DNA of 64,000 nucleotides, from the NCBI GenBank assembly GCA_951812585.1, contig OX638318.1, forward strand, positions 1,398,501 through 1,462,500, written 5' to 3'. The stretch comes from Rhodothermales bacterium (GTDB lineage: Bacteria; Bacteroidota; Rhodothermia; Rhodothermales; Bin80). The stretch's first letter is position 1. Every line of letters starts with the position of its first letter. A model generated the notes under the pieces. That model was not told where the DNA came from. It saw nothing but the letters and a program-made list of their open reading frames with translations, and did not search any database. The position numbers and the translations under genes are program-made. This document shows, piece after piece, positions 1 to 11,902 of the stretch.

Positions 1-912
1 CTCTTAGGCACCCGCATTCACGACTTCAGCCTCTATGAGCGTGCCCTCAGACACCGATCCATAGGGAGCGGACAAGCGACGGACCTGCTCCGGAGCAATG
101 AGCGCTTGGAATTTCTGGGGGATGCGGTGCTGGGACTCGTGGTGGCGCAGCACCTGTACGAAACGTTTCCGGACAAGATGGAAGGCTTCCTGACGCCGCT
201 TCGCGCCAAGCTCGTCCGAGGCAAAGCCCTGGCCGAAGTCGCGCGGCAGATGGGGCTCGGCGTGATCATTGAAATGAGCCCTGTGGCGGCACGGCACGGC
301 GGCCGCGAACAGAACGCCATGCTGGCCGACGCCCTGGAAGCAGTCATCGGCGCACTGTACCTCGACCGCGGTCTCCCGGCTGCACGCCGCTTTATTTACC
401 GTGCCATGCTGGATGGCGTCGACCTGGAGGCGTTGGCTGCACGACGAGACAACTTCAAGAGCCTCCTGCAGGAGTACACGCAGGCCCGGGGCCTGCCCCG
501 ACCCACCTACCAGGTAACGCAAGTCAAAGGACCGCCGCACGCCCGGGATTTCAAGGTCGTCGTACGTGTCGGGGAGGTCGCGCGCGGCAAAGGCCGGGGA
601 AAATCCAAGAAAGACGCCGAACAGCGGGCCTCGCGGAGCGCGCTGCGCAAGCTGAACAAGCCGAAAGGCAGTACTAACCCCAAGGGACAGCTCCAGCAAC
701 TAGCCCAGGCTCGGGGCTGGTCGATGCCCCGGTACAAGCTCCTGGACACCCAAGGCCCTGACCACGCGCCGCTGTTTACGGTCGAACTCCGGGTGGGCCC
801 CGACCTGTGCCTTACGCAGCGGGGCAAATCAAAGAAGAGTGCGCAGCGCGCGGCTGCGCGCAAAGCACTGGAGCAGCTCTCCGCTCGAACAGCCGGTGGC
901 GCCCATCGTTGA
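1..912 (+). CDS. rnc: Ribonuclease III with two dsRBDs (5' partial)
   Basis: Double-strand-specific endoribonuclease that processes rRNA precursors and structured RNAs in the cytoplasm. The frame is open from base 1, so the N-terminus lies outside the window; 303 residues are visible. The catalytic signature NERLEFLGDAVL is at visible residues 33-44, and the second acidic motif ADALEAVIGALYLDRG starts near residue 109. Two dsRNA-binding domains follow: about residues 151-219 (from NFKSLLQEY) and about 226-294 (from NPKGQLQQLA). Each ends in an R/K-G-K-S-K-K followed by an Ala-rich helix. Bacterial RNase III normally carries one dsRBD, so the second looks like an internal duplication. gcvP follows 10 bases downstream on the same strand. 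Confidence 0.93.
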   Translation, partial: LLGTRIHDFSLYERALRHRSIGSGQATDLLRSNERLEFLGDAVLGLVVAQHLYETFPDKMEGFLTPLRAKLVRGKALAEVARQMGLGVIIEMSPVAARHGGREQNAMLADALEAVIGALYLDRGLPAARRFIYRAMLDGVDLEALAARRDNFKSLLQEYTQARGLPRPTYQVTQVKGPPHARDFKVVVRVGEVARGKGRGKSKKDAEQRASRSALRKLNKPKGSTNPKGQLQQLAQARGWSMPRYKLLDTQGPDHAPLFTVELRVGPDLCLTQRGKSKKSAQRAAARKALEQLSARTAGGAHR

Positions 913-945
913 ACCGGCTCCTTGAACCAGCGCGCATCTCATGTT

Positions 946-3842
<2,897 letters not shown>

Positions 3843-3846
<4 letters not shown>

Positions 3847-3870
3847 GCCCGTACAGGCCTATCTTGTTTG
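3843..3870 (+). terminator. Hairpin overlapping the gcvP stop codon
   Basis: Perfect 7-bp inverted repeat ATAGGCC / GGCCTAT (3843-3849 and 3856-3862) with a 6-base loop, followed by the T-rich stretch CTTGTTT. The gcvP TAG lies in the left arm. This fits a weak intrinsic terminator between gcvP and the creD-like gene; the T tract is interrupted, so termination is inferred. Confidence 0.45.
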
Positions 3871-3896
3871 CCAAAGCCGTATAGCAGCATAGCCGC

Positions 3897-5195
3897 ATGA
3901 TCGACAAAGCAAAGCACTGGATGCGTCACTCGCTCAACTTCAAACTGCTTTCCATGGCAGTGGTGATCCTGCTGCTCATCATCCCTTCTGTCATCATCTC
4001 CGTCCTTATCGAGGAGCGCAGCAACACGGCGGACGAAGCCACCGAAGAGGTAAGCCAGAAGTGGGGGTATGCGCAAATAGTGACCGGACCTATGCTGGTG
4101 GTGCCCTTCAAGGAAGCACGCCAGAACAATGCGGGCGAGGCCGTGCAAAGAACCCGGCACGCCTATTTCCTGCCGGAATCACTGCACTTCGAGGGTTCCA
4201 TCGCGCCCAGCGTACGCTACCGCGGCATCTATGAAGTCACCGTCTATACCGCAGGCCTGTCGGTAGCCGGCACCTTTGCCGCGCCTACCTTTGCCGACTG
4301 GGAGGTGGAGACCGAAGACATCTTGTGGAATGAAGCCACCGTCATCCTGGGTATTCGCGACATGCGGGGGATCAACGAGGTCATCACGCTGAACTGGAAC
4401 GGCCGCGAAGCGGAGTTCACCGGCGGCATTGAAGCCAATGACGTTGTGGCGCTCGGCGTGAGTGCCCGCGTGGATGCGAGCGCGGGAGGAGACTTTTCCT
4501 TCGACCTCAGCCTCAACGGCAGCCGCTCGATCAGCGTGGTGCCGGCCGGCAAGGAAACCCTGGTCTCCCTCACGTCTCCGTGGCCTTCCCCAAAGTTCGA
4601 CGGAGCCTTTCTGCCGGACGAGCGCGAGGTCAGCGACGAGGGCTTTACCGCCACCTGGCATGTGCTGGATCTGAACCGCCCGTATCCGCAGCGGTGGCGC
4701 GACGCCACGCACGGCGTCGCGGAATCCGCCTTTGGCGTGTCGCTGGTGCTGCCAGTCGATCACTACCGCAAGGCGCTCAGGGCTTCGCGGTATGCGTTCA
4801 TCGTCATCACGCTGACGCTGCTCACGTTCTTTCTTATCGAGGTGCGACAGAAAAAGCATGCGCACCCCTTCCAGTACATCCTGGTCGGGCTCATGCTGTG
4901 CCTGTTCTATACGCTCCTGCTTTCCATCTCGGAGCACGTATCATTCAACGCAGCCTACGCGATTGCCGGCTTATCCACCATCACAGTCATCGCGTGCTAC
5001 ATACAAAGCGTGTACCACACGCGCGTGCTCAGTGCGCTTACCGCCGCGGTCCTGGTCGTCCTCTACCTCTTCATATACCTGCTTCTGCAGCTTGAGGATT
5101 ATGCCTTGCTGTCGGGGAGCATCGGCCTCTTCATCGCGCTGGCGCTGACGATGTACCTGACGCGCAATGTCCAGTGGTACGCTCACGAGTCCTGA
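3897..5195 (+). CDS. creD: CreD-like inner membrane protein
   Basis: 432-residue membrane protein matching the CreD family (E. coli CreD is about 450 residues). An N-terminal transmembrane helix (about residues 17-38) is followed by a roughly 250-residue extracytoplasmic region containing TGPMLVVPF, then five or six C-terminal helices from about residue 300. In enterobacteria creD belongs to the CreBC regulon and affects envelope and beta-lactam phenotypes; the biochemical role is unknown. No creB/creC neighbours are present here, so the gene is an orphan. It converges with the glycosyltransferase gene and their 3' ends overlap by 13 bases. Confidence 0.85.
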   Translation: MIDKAKHWMRHSLNFKLLSMAVVILLLIIPSVIISVLIEERSNTADEATEEVSQKWGYAQIVTGPMLVVPFKEARQNNAGEAVQRTRHAYFLPESLHFEGSIAPSVRYRGIYEVTVYTAGLSVAGTFAAPTFADWEVETEDILWNEATVILGIRDMRGINEVITLNWNGREAEFTGGIEANDVVALGVSARVDASAGGDFSFDLSLNGSRSISVVPAGKETLVSLTSPWPSPKFDGAFLPDEREVSDEGFTATWHVLDLNRPYPQRWRDATHGVAESAFGVSLVLPVDHYRKALRASRYAFIVITLTLLTFFLIEVRQKKHAHPFQYILVGLMLCLFYTLLLSISEHVSFNAAYAIAGLSTITVIACYIQSVYHTRVLSALTAAVLVVLYLFIYLLLQLEDYALLSGSIGLFIALALTMYLTRNVQWYAHES

Positions 5196-6370
5196 CCGGG
5201 CCCTAGCAGCGTCCTGTAGTAGTCAGATGTCTGCCGCGCGATCGCTTCCCAGCTGAAGTGCGCTTCCACGCGGGCGCGCCCGCGCCGCCCATAATCCCGG
5301 CACCGGTCCGGATCGGCCATCAGGCTGTTCACGGCACCCGCCAGCGCGCGGGCAAAGGTGTCCGAAGCATACGGCACCAGGAGCCCCGTCGTGCCGTGCT
5401 GCACGACGGCGGGAATGCCGCCCACGCGTGAGGCAACGACGGCGGTTTCGCACGCCATCGCTTCCAGGTTGATGATGCCGAACGGCTCGTAGACCGATGG
5501 GCACACGAAGACGCGCGCGTGCGAATACAGCACAATGATGTCTGGCCGCGGCAGCATGGTCTGGATCCAGACCACGCGGTGCGCGCCCGCTGCCTGCACG
5601 CGCGCAACCTTCTGTTGCATCTCGCGGGCAATCTCCGGGGTGTCGGGCGCACCGGCCGCCAGGACGATCTGCATGCCCGGTGTCAGGTGCGCGATGGCTT
5701 TGACCAGGTGAATGATCCCCTTCTGACGCGTAACGCGGCCCACGAAGAGCATGTAGGGCACCGCCGGATCCACGCCGTAGCGCCGCAGCACGCCCGCATT
5801 GAAGGTTGGGCGATACTCGCTGGCGTCGATACCGTTCGGAATCACCGTCACCCGCGCCGGTTCCACGGCATACAGCGCGCTGACATCCGTGCGCATCTGT
5901 TCTGACACGGCGATCACACCGTCGGCGTTCTCATAGGCCGTCCGTTCGACCCAGCTGCTGACATGGTAGGCGGCGCCGAGCTGCTCCACCTTCCAGGGCC
6001 GGTGCGGCTCCAGCGAGTGCGTGGTCAAGACCAGCCTGGCACCGGTAAGTTGCCGCACCAGGCACCCCGCCCAGTGCGAATACCAGGTGTGGCAATGCAC
6101 GATGTCGGCCTTTTCTATCTGCGCGGCCATCTGGAGGTTGCGCTGCAGCGTGTCGAAGAGCTTCCCGAACCGCGCATCATACACCATCACGGGTTCGCCG
6201 CGCGGCACACCGCGCACCGTGGGATTGCCCGAAGGCAGGGCCTGATCGCCAAAGCTTAGGACTTGCACCTCGGCATGCCGCGCAAGCGCACGCGTCAGGT
6301 ACTCCACATGCACGCCTGCGCCTCCATACACGTGCGGTGGGTATTCGTTTGTCAGGATCGCAACGCGCAT
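5183..6370 (-). CDS. glgA: GT4 glycosyltransferase, GlgA-like glycogen synthase
   Basis: 395-residue GT-B glycosyltransferase resembling the short, Corynebacterium-type glycogen synthases. The N-terminal opening MRVAILTNEYPPHVYGGAG carries the glycine-rich donor/acceptor loop. The C-terminal domain has VGRVTRQKG and the E-x7-E motif within SVYEPFGIINLEAMAC. The likely role is transfer of glucose from a nucleotide sugar to an alpha-glucan. ATG 6370 is preferred; a GTG 54 bases upstream would add 18 unrelated residues. No other glycogen gene is adjacent, so another retaining GT4 activity cannot be excluded. Confidence 0.8.
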   Translation of the reverse strand: MRVAILTNEYPPHVYGGAGVHVEYLTRALARHAEVQVLSFGDQALPSGNPTVRGVPRGEPVMVYDARFGKLFDTLQRNLQMAAQIEKADIVHCHTWYSHWAGCLVRQLTGARLVLTTHSLEPHRPWKVEQLGAAYHVSSWVERTAYENADGVIAVSEQMRTDVSALYAVEPARVTVIPNGIDASEYRPTFNAGVLRRYGVDPAVPYMLFVGRVTRQKGIIHLVKAIAHLTPGMQIVLAAGAPDTPEIAREMQQKVARVQAAGAHRVVWIQTMLPRPDIIVLYSHARVFVCPSVYEPFGIINLEAMACETAVVASRVGGIPAVVQHGTTGLLVPYASDTFARALAGAVNSLMADPDRCRDYGRRGRARVEAHFSWEAIARQTSDYYRTLLGPGQDS

Positions 6371-6511
6371 GGCCTCTGCCAAGTGATGGACGGTGCAAGA
6401 TAGTACATGAGCCCGTTGCTGCACCAGCGCTGCGCAGTGGCCTGTCGCCGGCAGGTGCGGCGGCCAAGCGCTGCGGCCTGCACTATTGAGTAGATTAAGG
6501 CGTAAAGTGTT

Positions 6512-8719
6512 TTGCCTATGCCGCTACTGGAATCACAGCCTGAGTCCCAACGACGGTTCGGCACCTTCGGCGGCGTATTCACCCCCACGCTGCTGACGAT
6601 TCTCGGGGTGATCATGTACCTCAGGGAGGGCTGGGTGATCGGCAATGCCGGCCTTCTGGGCGGCTTCCTGATCATCGCCCTGGCCTATGCGATCACCATC
6701 TGCACGGGTCTTTCCATGTCGTCCATCACCTCCAACCTGCGCATCGGGGCGGGCGGTGCCTACGCGATCATTTCGCAATCTCTGGGCCTGGAGATCGGGG
6801 GCAGCCTGGGTATTCCGCGCTACCTGTCGCAAGCACTGGCGATTACGCTATACATCTTCGGATTCCGGGAAGCGTGGCTTTGGGTGTTTCCGGGGCACCC
6901 CGGCTTTCTGGTGGATGTGGCCGTCTTCCTGCTGCTTTGGGGCATCGCTTACAAGAGCGCCGATCTGGCTATTCGCGTGCAATACCTGGTGATGGCCATT
7001 ATCGGCGTATCGCTGCTTTCAATCGCGCTGGCGGCGTTTACCGGGTCCATGCAGTATGACCTGTCGGAGGTAGCGCTTTGGGGACGCTTTCCTGGTGCAC
7101 CGGAAACCGACTTCTCCGGCGCATCTTTCTGGGTTGTCTTTGCGGTCTTCTTTCCTGCTGCCACGGGCATCATGGCGGGAGCCAATATGTCGGGCGATCT
7201 CAAGGATCCACGCCGCAGCATTGCCGTAGGGACGATGGCCGCCATCGGCGTCAGCCTGGTGATCTATCTGCTGCTCGGCTACTGGGTCGCGCGTTCGGCC
7301 ACGCCACAGGAGCTGGTATCCAACTACTACGTGATGGTGGAGAAGGCCTACTGGGGGCCGGCGGTCATCGCAGGAGTCTTCGGGGCGACTTTCTCGTCGG
7401 CCTTAGCCTCCATGGTAGGGGCTGCGCGCATCATGCAAGCGATGGGATCGCACCAGGTCGTGCCGCGGAGCACCTGGGTGGGGCGGCTTACCCGGCGCGG
7501 GGAGCCACGCAACGCCATGCTGATCACGGGCGGTATTGTTTTTGTGTCCATGCTGCTGCGCGATTTGAATGCCATCGCGCCGCTCATCACGATCTTCTTC
7601 CTGGTGACTTATGCGATGCTCAACGTTGTCGTGCTGGTAGAGCATAGCCTGGGCCTGATCAGCTTCAGGCCACTGCTCCGCGTTCCGCCGATGGTGCCGG
7701 TGATCGGCGTGGTGGGATCCGTTTTTGTGATGTTCATCATCGATCCGGTGCTGAGTCTTTTGTCTGCGGCAGTCGTGGTGGCGTTCTACGTGTTTTTGAT
7801 CAATCGCAAGATTGATGCCCCGTTCGAGGATGTGCGCAGCGGCCTGTTCATGGCGTTTTCTGAATGGGCCGCCAAGAAGGCGGCGGCGCTGCCAACCAAG
7901 CAGGAACGCGCCTGGAAGCCCAACCTGCTCATTCCCGTGGATGACCCCACGGCGTTTCGCGGTGCATTTGCGCTGGTAGAAAACATTGCACGGGCCAAGG
8001 GTGCCGTCAAGCTCTTCGGGATTCGCTGCGCCTCTGCACCCGCGGACCTTAGTACGCAGCTCGATCGCCTCAAGCGGGCCTACCGCGAGCGGGGCGTGTT
8101 TGCCACCGCTACGATGCTGGATCACGAGTCGTTTGCGAAGGGAGTCATTTCAGGCATGCAGGTGCTGCACGGCGGCTTCTTTCGGCCCAACATCGTCTTC
8201 CTGGGCACGCCGCGCGGCGCGGCGCAGGAGCACAGCTATGGACACCTGATTCGCACGGCCTCGGCGCTTGGGATGGGGACGCTCATCTACGCGCCGCACG
8301 CCGAGGCGGCGCTCGGACAGCGGTCTCGCATCAATGTATGGATACGGGACCGCAGCCCCGACTGGGTGTTGCGCTGGAATGTGGGCAACCTGGACCTGTC
8401 CGTCCTTACGGCCTATACGCTGATGCGGAGCTGGAACGCTTCCTTGCGCATTCTGGCCGTCATCCGCTCCGAAGAGGATCGCCCGGGCGCTGCCTACTTC
8501 CTGGAGCGCCTCGTTGATCTGGCGCGCATACCCGACACGGAAACGGTCGTGGCCAGCGGCGACTTCATCCGCTACGTACCCGAGGCGCCTCCGGCTGATT
8601 TGAGCATCTTCGGGCTGGCAGACGACCCTGACTTTGACTTCATGCGCGCCATGGTGCGGGACACAGGCGGCAGCTGCCTCTTTGTGAGGGACTCGGGCCG
8701 GGAGAACGTCTTCGCATAA
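6512..8719 (+). CDS. SLC12/APC-family cation-chloride-type transporter
   Basis: 735-residue inner-membrane transporter. The N-terminal 450 residues form about twelve hydrophobic helices starting at TLLTILGVIMYLREGWVI, the usual opening of Na-K-Cl cotransporter-like APC proteins. The C-terminal 270 residues are cytoplasmic and alpha/beta, as in eukaryotic cation-chloride cotransporters. The expected role is secondary transport of K+, Na+, Cl- or amino acids; the substrate cannot be read from sequence. It is divergent from glgA and convergent with a second transporter of the same superfamily. Confidence 0.85.
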   Translation: MPMPLLESQPESQRRFGTFGGVFTPTLLTILGVIMYLREGWVIGNAGLLGGFLIIALAYAITICTGLSMSSITSNLRIGAGGAYAIISQSLGLEIGGSLGIPRYLSQALAITLYIFGFREAWLWVFPGHPGFLVDVAVFLLLWGIAYKSADLAIRVQYLVMAIIGVSLLSIALAAFTGSMQYDLSEVALWGRFPGAPETDFSGASFWVVFAVFFPAATGIMAGANMSGDLKDPRRSIAVGTMAAIGVSLVIYLLLGYWVARSATPQELVSNYYVMVEKAYWGPAVIAGVFGATFSSALASMVGAARIMQAMGSHQVVPRSTWVGRLTRRGEPRNAMLITGGIVFVSMLLRDLNAIAPLITIFFLVTYAMLNVVVLVEHSLGLISFRPLLRVPPMVPVIGVVGSVFVMFIIDPVLSLLSAAVVVAFYVFLINRKIDAPFEDVRSGLFMAFSEWAAKKAAALPTKQERAWKPNLLIPVDDPTAFRGAFALVENIARAKGAVKLFGIRCASAPADLSTQLDRLKRAYRERGVFATATMLDHESFAKGVISGMQVLHGGFFRPNIVFLGTPRGAAQEHSYGHLIRTASALGMGTLIYAPHAEAALGQRSRINVWIRDRSPDWVLRWNVGNLDLSVLTAYTLMRSWNASLRILAVIRSEEDRPGAAYFLERLVDLARIPDTETVVASGDFIRYVPEAPPADLSIFGLADDPDFDFMRAMVRDTGGSCLFVRDSGRENVFA

Positions 8720-8814
8720 GGCCGTGCGCCGCCGGCCAGGCCAGGCGCAGGAGCGCATGTTGTGGCTCGGTCTGGAAGCCTGTCTTTGCGGAGCGCTGTG
8801 TATCTGGCAGAGCG

Positions 8815-11058
8815 CTATTCGAACGAGACCTCGTGGGGCGCGTGCACAAACAGCACGTCGCGAAGGGCCGCATGGTCCGTGAACACATGCAAGCCGCGCC
8901 GATTCAGCCTGTCTGTGCTGAATCCTACCACGACCAGCGCCGCTGACGCCGAGCGCGCCGCCACCATCTCCTGAAACGACGCCTTCGGTGATGCCGGAAT
9001 GAACACAATATTTTTGTCGGCAATGGGCAACCGCCCCTGAAGCTGGTGCCGCCGGAATTCGTTTTCGATGCTGTTGGCACTCTCCTCCCCAAGGGCCACA
9101 AAGACCTTGATCGTAGCCTCGTGCCACTCAGGGTGACCCAGCAGTATGTAGCTGAGCAGGATCATCATGGTGGCGTTCTCCCGGTCATCCGGCGACAGCC
9201 ATATGTGGATGGTATCACGTTCGCCGAAGTAGTACTCTCCGTGACGAAGCACCAAGAGCGTCTTGTCGGTGCTGGCCGCAAAGAGACAGTTCTGGACCAG
9301 ATCTTCCACCACCTCTGGCTCGTCCTGCCGTGCAAACTCAAACATGACGATGTTGTTGGGCGTGCCGGTAACGCCCGGAATCTGCAGACTCTGCGCCAGC
9401 GCCGAAATCATGGAGGGACTCACAATCGTGTCCATATAAACGGTGCTCCGCTGAAGGCGCGCCATCTCCACCAAGTGCTCTTTGGCTGACAGACTGTCCA
9501 CGAAAGACTCGGCATTGAGCATGCCGTGGATGTGATGCAGATAGGTCCCGAAGCCATGCCGATGGCACAGCCAGCGCATCATCGTGAGCGGACTGCGCCG
9601 GTCAAAGGTGCGGTCGTTCACCATGATGATGCTCGGACGCCACTCGTCGTGCAGCTCGTCCCGGCGCCTGCGCTGGAGTCTGACATGCATATAGCGCATC
9701 GCCTGCGTCATTACGCCCTGAAACATGGCTGCCAGATCACCCTCGCGTCCCTTGGCACGCCGCATGCCCTGGTACAATGCAGTCATCAGCAACAGCGCCA
9801 AAAGTGCAAAAAGTGGGTCCATCTGAAACATCATGAACAGGCACATCACTGCCCCCAGGAGGCTGATATACCAGCGCGACCGGAACGCAGGCCGAAAGCT
9901 CGGGCGCGCTGCGAAGTGCTCCAGAAAACTGATTGCACACAGCGCCCCGTAGGTGACCATAAAAAACATGGAGATCAGCCGCGCGACAAGGTTCACATTG
10001 CCCAGCAGCACGATGATAAGGGCCATCACGCCGGTGATCAGCGTGGCGTTGCGCGGCTCGTTCTGTTTTCCGTGCCCCTGTGCCAACCAGCCGCTGATTC
10101 CGCTGCCTGGGACGTTGGCGTCTGCGCCGAGGGCCTGCAGCGTTCGCGGTGCCACCAGCACGGACCCGATAGCACTGCTGAGGGTTGCGCACCCCAGGCC
10201 CATGTATATGATCGGTCCCCACACGGCGATATCCGCCATGATGAGCTGATTGCCTGCCAGCGCTTCCGGCGGCGCCGAAAAGTGCAGCTTCAGCACGATG
10301 CAGACGTAGGCCACCATGCCCACGAGCGTGGCGGCCAGCGTGCCGCGCGGAAGCGACTGCCGCGGATTCTTGAGGTCCCCGGAGAGCCCCACGCCGGCCG
10401 TCATGCCGGTGAAGGCCGGAAACACAATCGCAAAGACGACAAAGAAGGCATCGCCGTCGGATACCTTGGAGGTAAGCGAGGAGGCCTCCGGCACATACTC
10501 CGCCACCGGGCTGCCCAGAAAGAACATGCCCAGACTCACCATGAGCACCGCTACAACCACGTACAGCAGCTTGATGCCCACATCTGCTCCCTTGCGCAGC
10601 ACCGTGGCAATAAGCACAAGAAGCGCCGGGACCGACACCAGGCGAACGTCAAAAGGCACGCCGAACAAGCGCTCGAATCCCGCTGCAAACGGCGTGAACG
10701 CCTCAGCGAAGGCGATCAGGTAGAAGGCCACGGAGATGGCCTGCGACAGGTACAGCGACAGGCCGATGACACCGCCGATAGTGGTGCCGAAAGAGCGAGA
10801 AATGATAAAGTATTCGCCACCCCCTTCCACCTTGCGGTTGGTGGCGATTTCCGCGAGGGCCAGGGCGGTGGGGATCGTGACCAGGTGGCCCAGCCCGATG
10901 ATGACGAAGATGCCGAGAAGCCCAACATGTCCTACGGCATAGCCGAACCGCAGGAACATGATCGCACCAAGTATGGTGCTGATCCCCGCCAGAAAAACGG
11001 GCAGGGTGCCGAACCCATGCCCAGTGTGCGCCGCTCCGGCCTGTGAATTGGCTGCCAT
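8815..11058 (-). CDS. APC-family permease with C-terminal USP-like domain
   Basis: 747-residue membrane transporter. It begins with about twelve helices from LPVFLAGISTILGAIMFLRF, including the APC-type IGLSLYLSQAISVAFYL segment. A cytoplasmic C-terminal half of about 300 residues follows with alternating alpha/beta character (WRPSIIMVND; ALVVVGFSTDRLNRRG), similar to universal-stress-protein folds. ATG 11058 was chosen over GTG 11097. It faces the 6512-8719 transporter tail to tail across 95 bases. Substrate unknown; amino acid or cation/chloride transport is the family-level expectation. Confidence 0.84.
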   Translation of the reverse strand: MAANSQAGAAHTGHGFGTLPVFLAGISTILGAIMFLRFGYAVGHVGLLGIFVIIGLGHLVTIPTALALAEIATNRKVEGGGEYFIISRSFGTTIGGVIGLSLYLSQAISVAFYLIAFAEAFTPFAAGFERLFGVPFDVRLVSVPALLVLIATVLRKGADVGIKLLYVVVAVLMVSLGMFFLGSPVAEYVPEASSLTSKVSDGDAFFVVFAIVFPAFTGMTAGVGLSGDLKNPRQSLPRGTLAATLVGMVAYVCIVLKLHFSAPPEALAGNQLIMADIAVWGPIIYMGLGCATLSSAIGSVLVAPRTLQALGADANVPGSGISGWLAQGHGKQNEPRNATLITGVMALIIVLLGNVNLVARLISMFFMVTYGALCAISFLEHFAARPSFRPAFRSRWYISLLGAVMCLFMMFQMDPLFALLALLLMTALYQGMRRAKGREGDLAAMFQGVMTQAMRYMHVRLQRRRRDELHDEWRPSIIMVNDRTFDRRSPLTMMRWLCHRHGFGTYLHHIHGMLNAESFVDSLSAKEHLVEMARLQRSTVYMDTIVSPSMISALAQSLQIPGVTGTPNNIVMFEFARQDEPEVVEDLVQNCLFAASTDKTLLVLRHGEYYFGERDTIHIWLSPDDRENATMMILLSYILLGHPEWHEATIKVFVALGEESANSIENEFRRHQLQGRLPIADKNIVFIPASPKASFQEMVAARSASAALVVVGFSTDRLNRRGLHVFTDHAALRDVLFVHAPHEVSFE

Positions 11059-11138
11059 CGGTGACCTGGTTGGACCCGACTCCGCCAGCGGCACCAAAAA
11101 AGACTAACGTGCGCGCCCGCTTGCGGGAACGCGCCGCC

Positions 11139-11507
11139 CTAGCCCGTCATCTGAGCCCAGATGGTGCAGTAGCCCAAGGGGTGGATCGGCCCTTTGACGG
11201 TCTGGCATGTGCCGCACCCCGCGCCCGATTCCGGCACTACGTAAAGCGCGCAGTTCGCGCAATTCTTTTCCTCTTCGGGCGAGATGTCGGTGTACTGCAG
11301 CGTGGTGCGCATGGTAACATCCGCTTCGGCAAGCCCGCTGGTATCCATACACGCAAAGGACTCGTCGGCCGCAGCCGGTGTCATCTCTTCAGCTGGTGCC
11401 ATGTCTGCGCTATCGCCCCCACCGCATCCGGCGACCGCGGCCGTCGTGGCCACGCCGCCCGCGACGCCGAGCATCTTCAGAAATCCACGCCTTGTAAAGT
11501 CTGTCAT
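11139..11507 (-). CDS. High-potential iron-sulfur protein, Tat-exported
   Basis: 122-residue HiPIP, a periplasmic or membrane-attached one-electron carrier with a 4Fe-4S cluster. The N-terminus has the twin-arginine motif RRGFLKML and then VAGCGGG, which could act as a lipobox. The four cluster cysteines are in the C-terminal 40 residues: CANC, CGTC (first Cys being the family's third ligand region) and GYCTIWAQ, with the usual P-L-G-Y-C ending. HiPIPs feed terminal oxidases in Rhodothermus, which supports the lineage assignment. It lies just downstream of the APC permease start region, on the same strand. Confidence 0.9.
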   Translation of the reverse strand: MTDFTRRGFLKMLGVAGGVATTAAVAGCGGGDSADMAPAEEMTPAAADESFACMDTSGLAEADVTMRTTLQYTDISPEEEKNCANCALYVVPESGAGCGTCQTVKGPIHPLGYCTIWAQMTG

Positions 11508-11902
11508 TACCTCTGGCTAAGGTTTTTTACAACGGTGCGGGCAATAATAGCGGATTGGAAGGATAAGAATCAAGGCAGGCGCGTAGTTTTTGCGCAGACC
11601 CAAACTGCGCACCGCCGCGCATGACCGGACAAGCAGCTGAAAAACGAGCCTAAACCCGCCCATCAGGCAGCTTATCGGCAAGAAGTGCCCCTTTTTGGCG
11701 CCCGCCGCACATTGCACACCGCGTGCGGCCAGGGCGCTTCGGCAAAAATTCATGAAAACGCCCAGCGATGGCGGTCGAGCATTGGCGCCGGCAGGTCCAA
11801 CCGGGGCTCGTCCATTGGCCCCTGGGCGCGCCCGCCAAGCCGTGCCCGCAGCGTCCAAAACGGCACCGTGCCGTACCTTGTAGGCAGGACTGCCTCCGCA
11901 GC
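11508..11902. other. Intergenic region between hipip and response regulator
   Basis: 395 bases separate the divergent HiPIP gene and response regulator. Open frames on both strands here have no recognisable domain. The stretch presumably carries both promoters, but I see no clear operator, riboswitch or tRNA. Confidence 0.5.

Noticed and set aside
9526..11046. 506-codon open frame opposite the APC permease
   Set aside because: Composition is His/Gln/Arg-rich noise and the opposite strand encodes a clear transporter.
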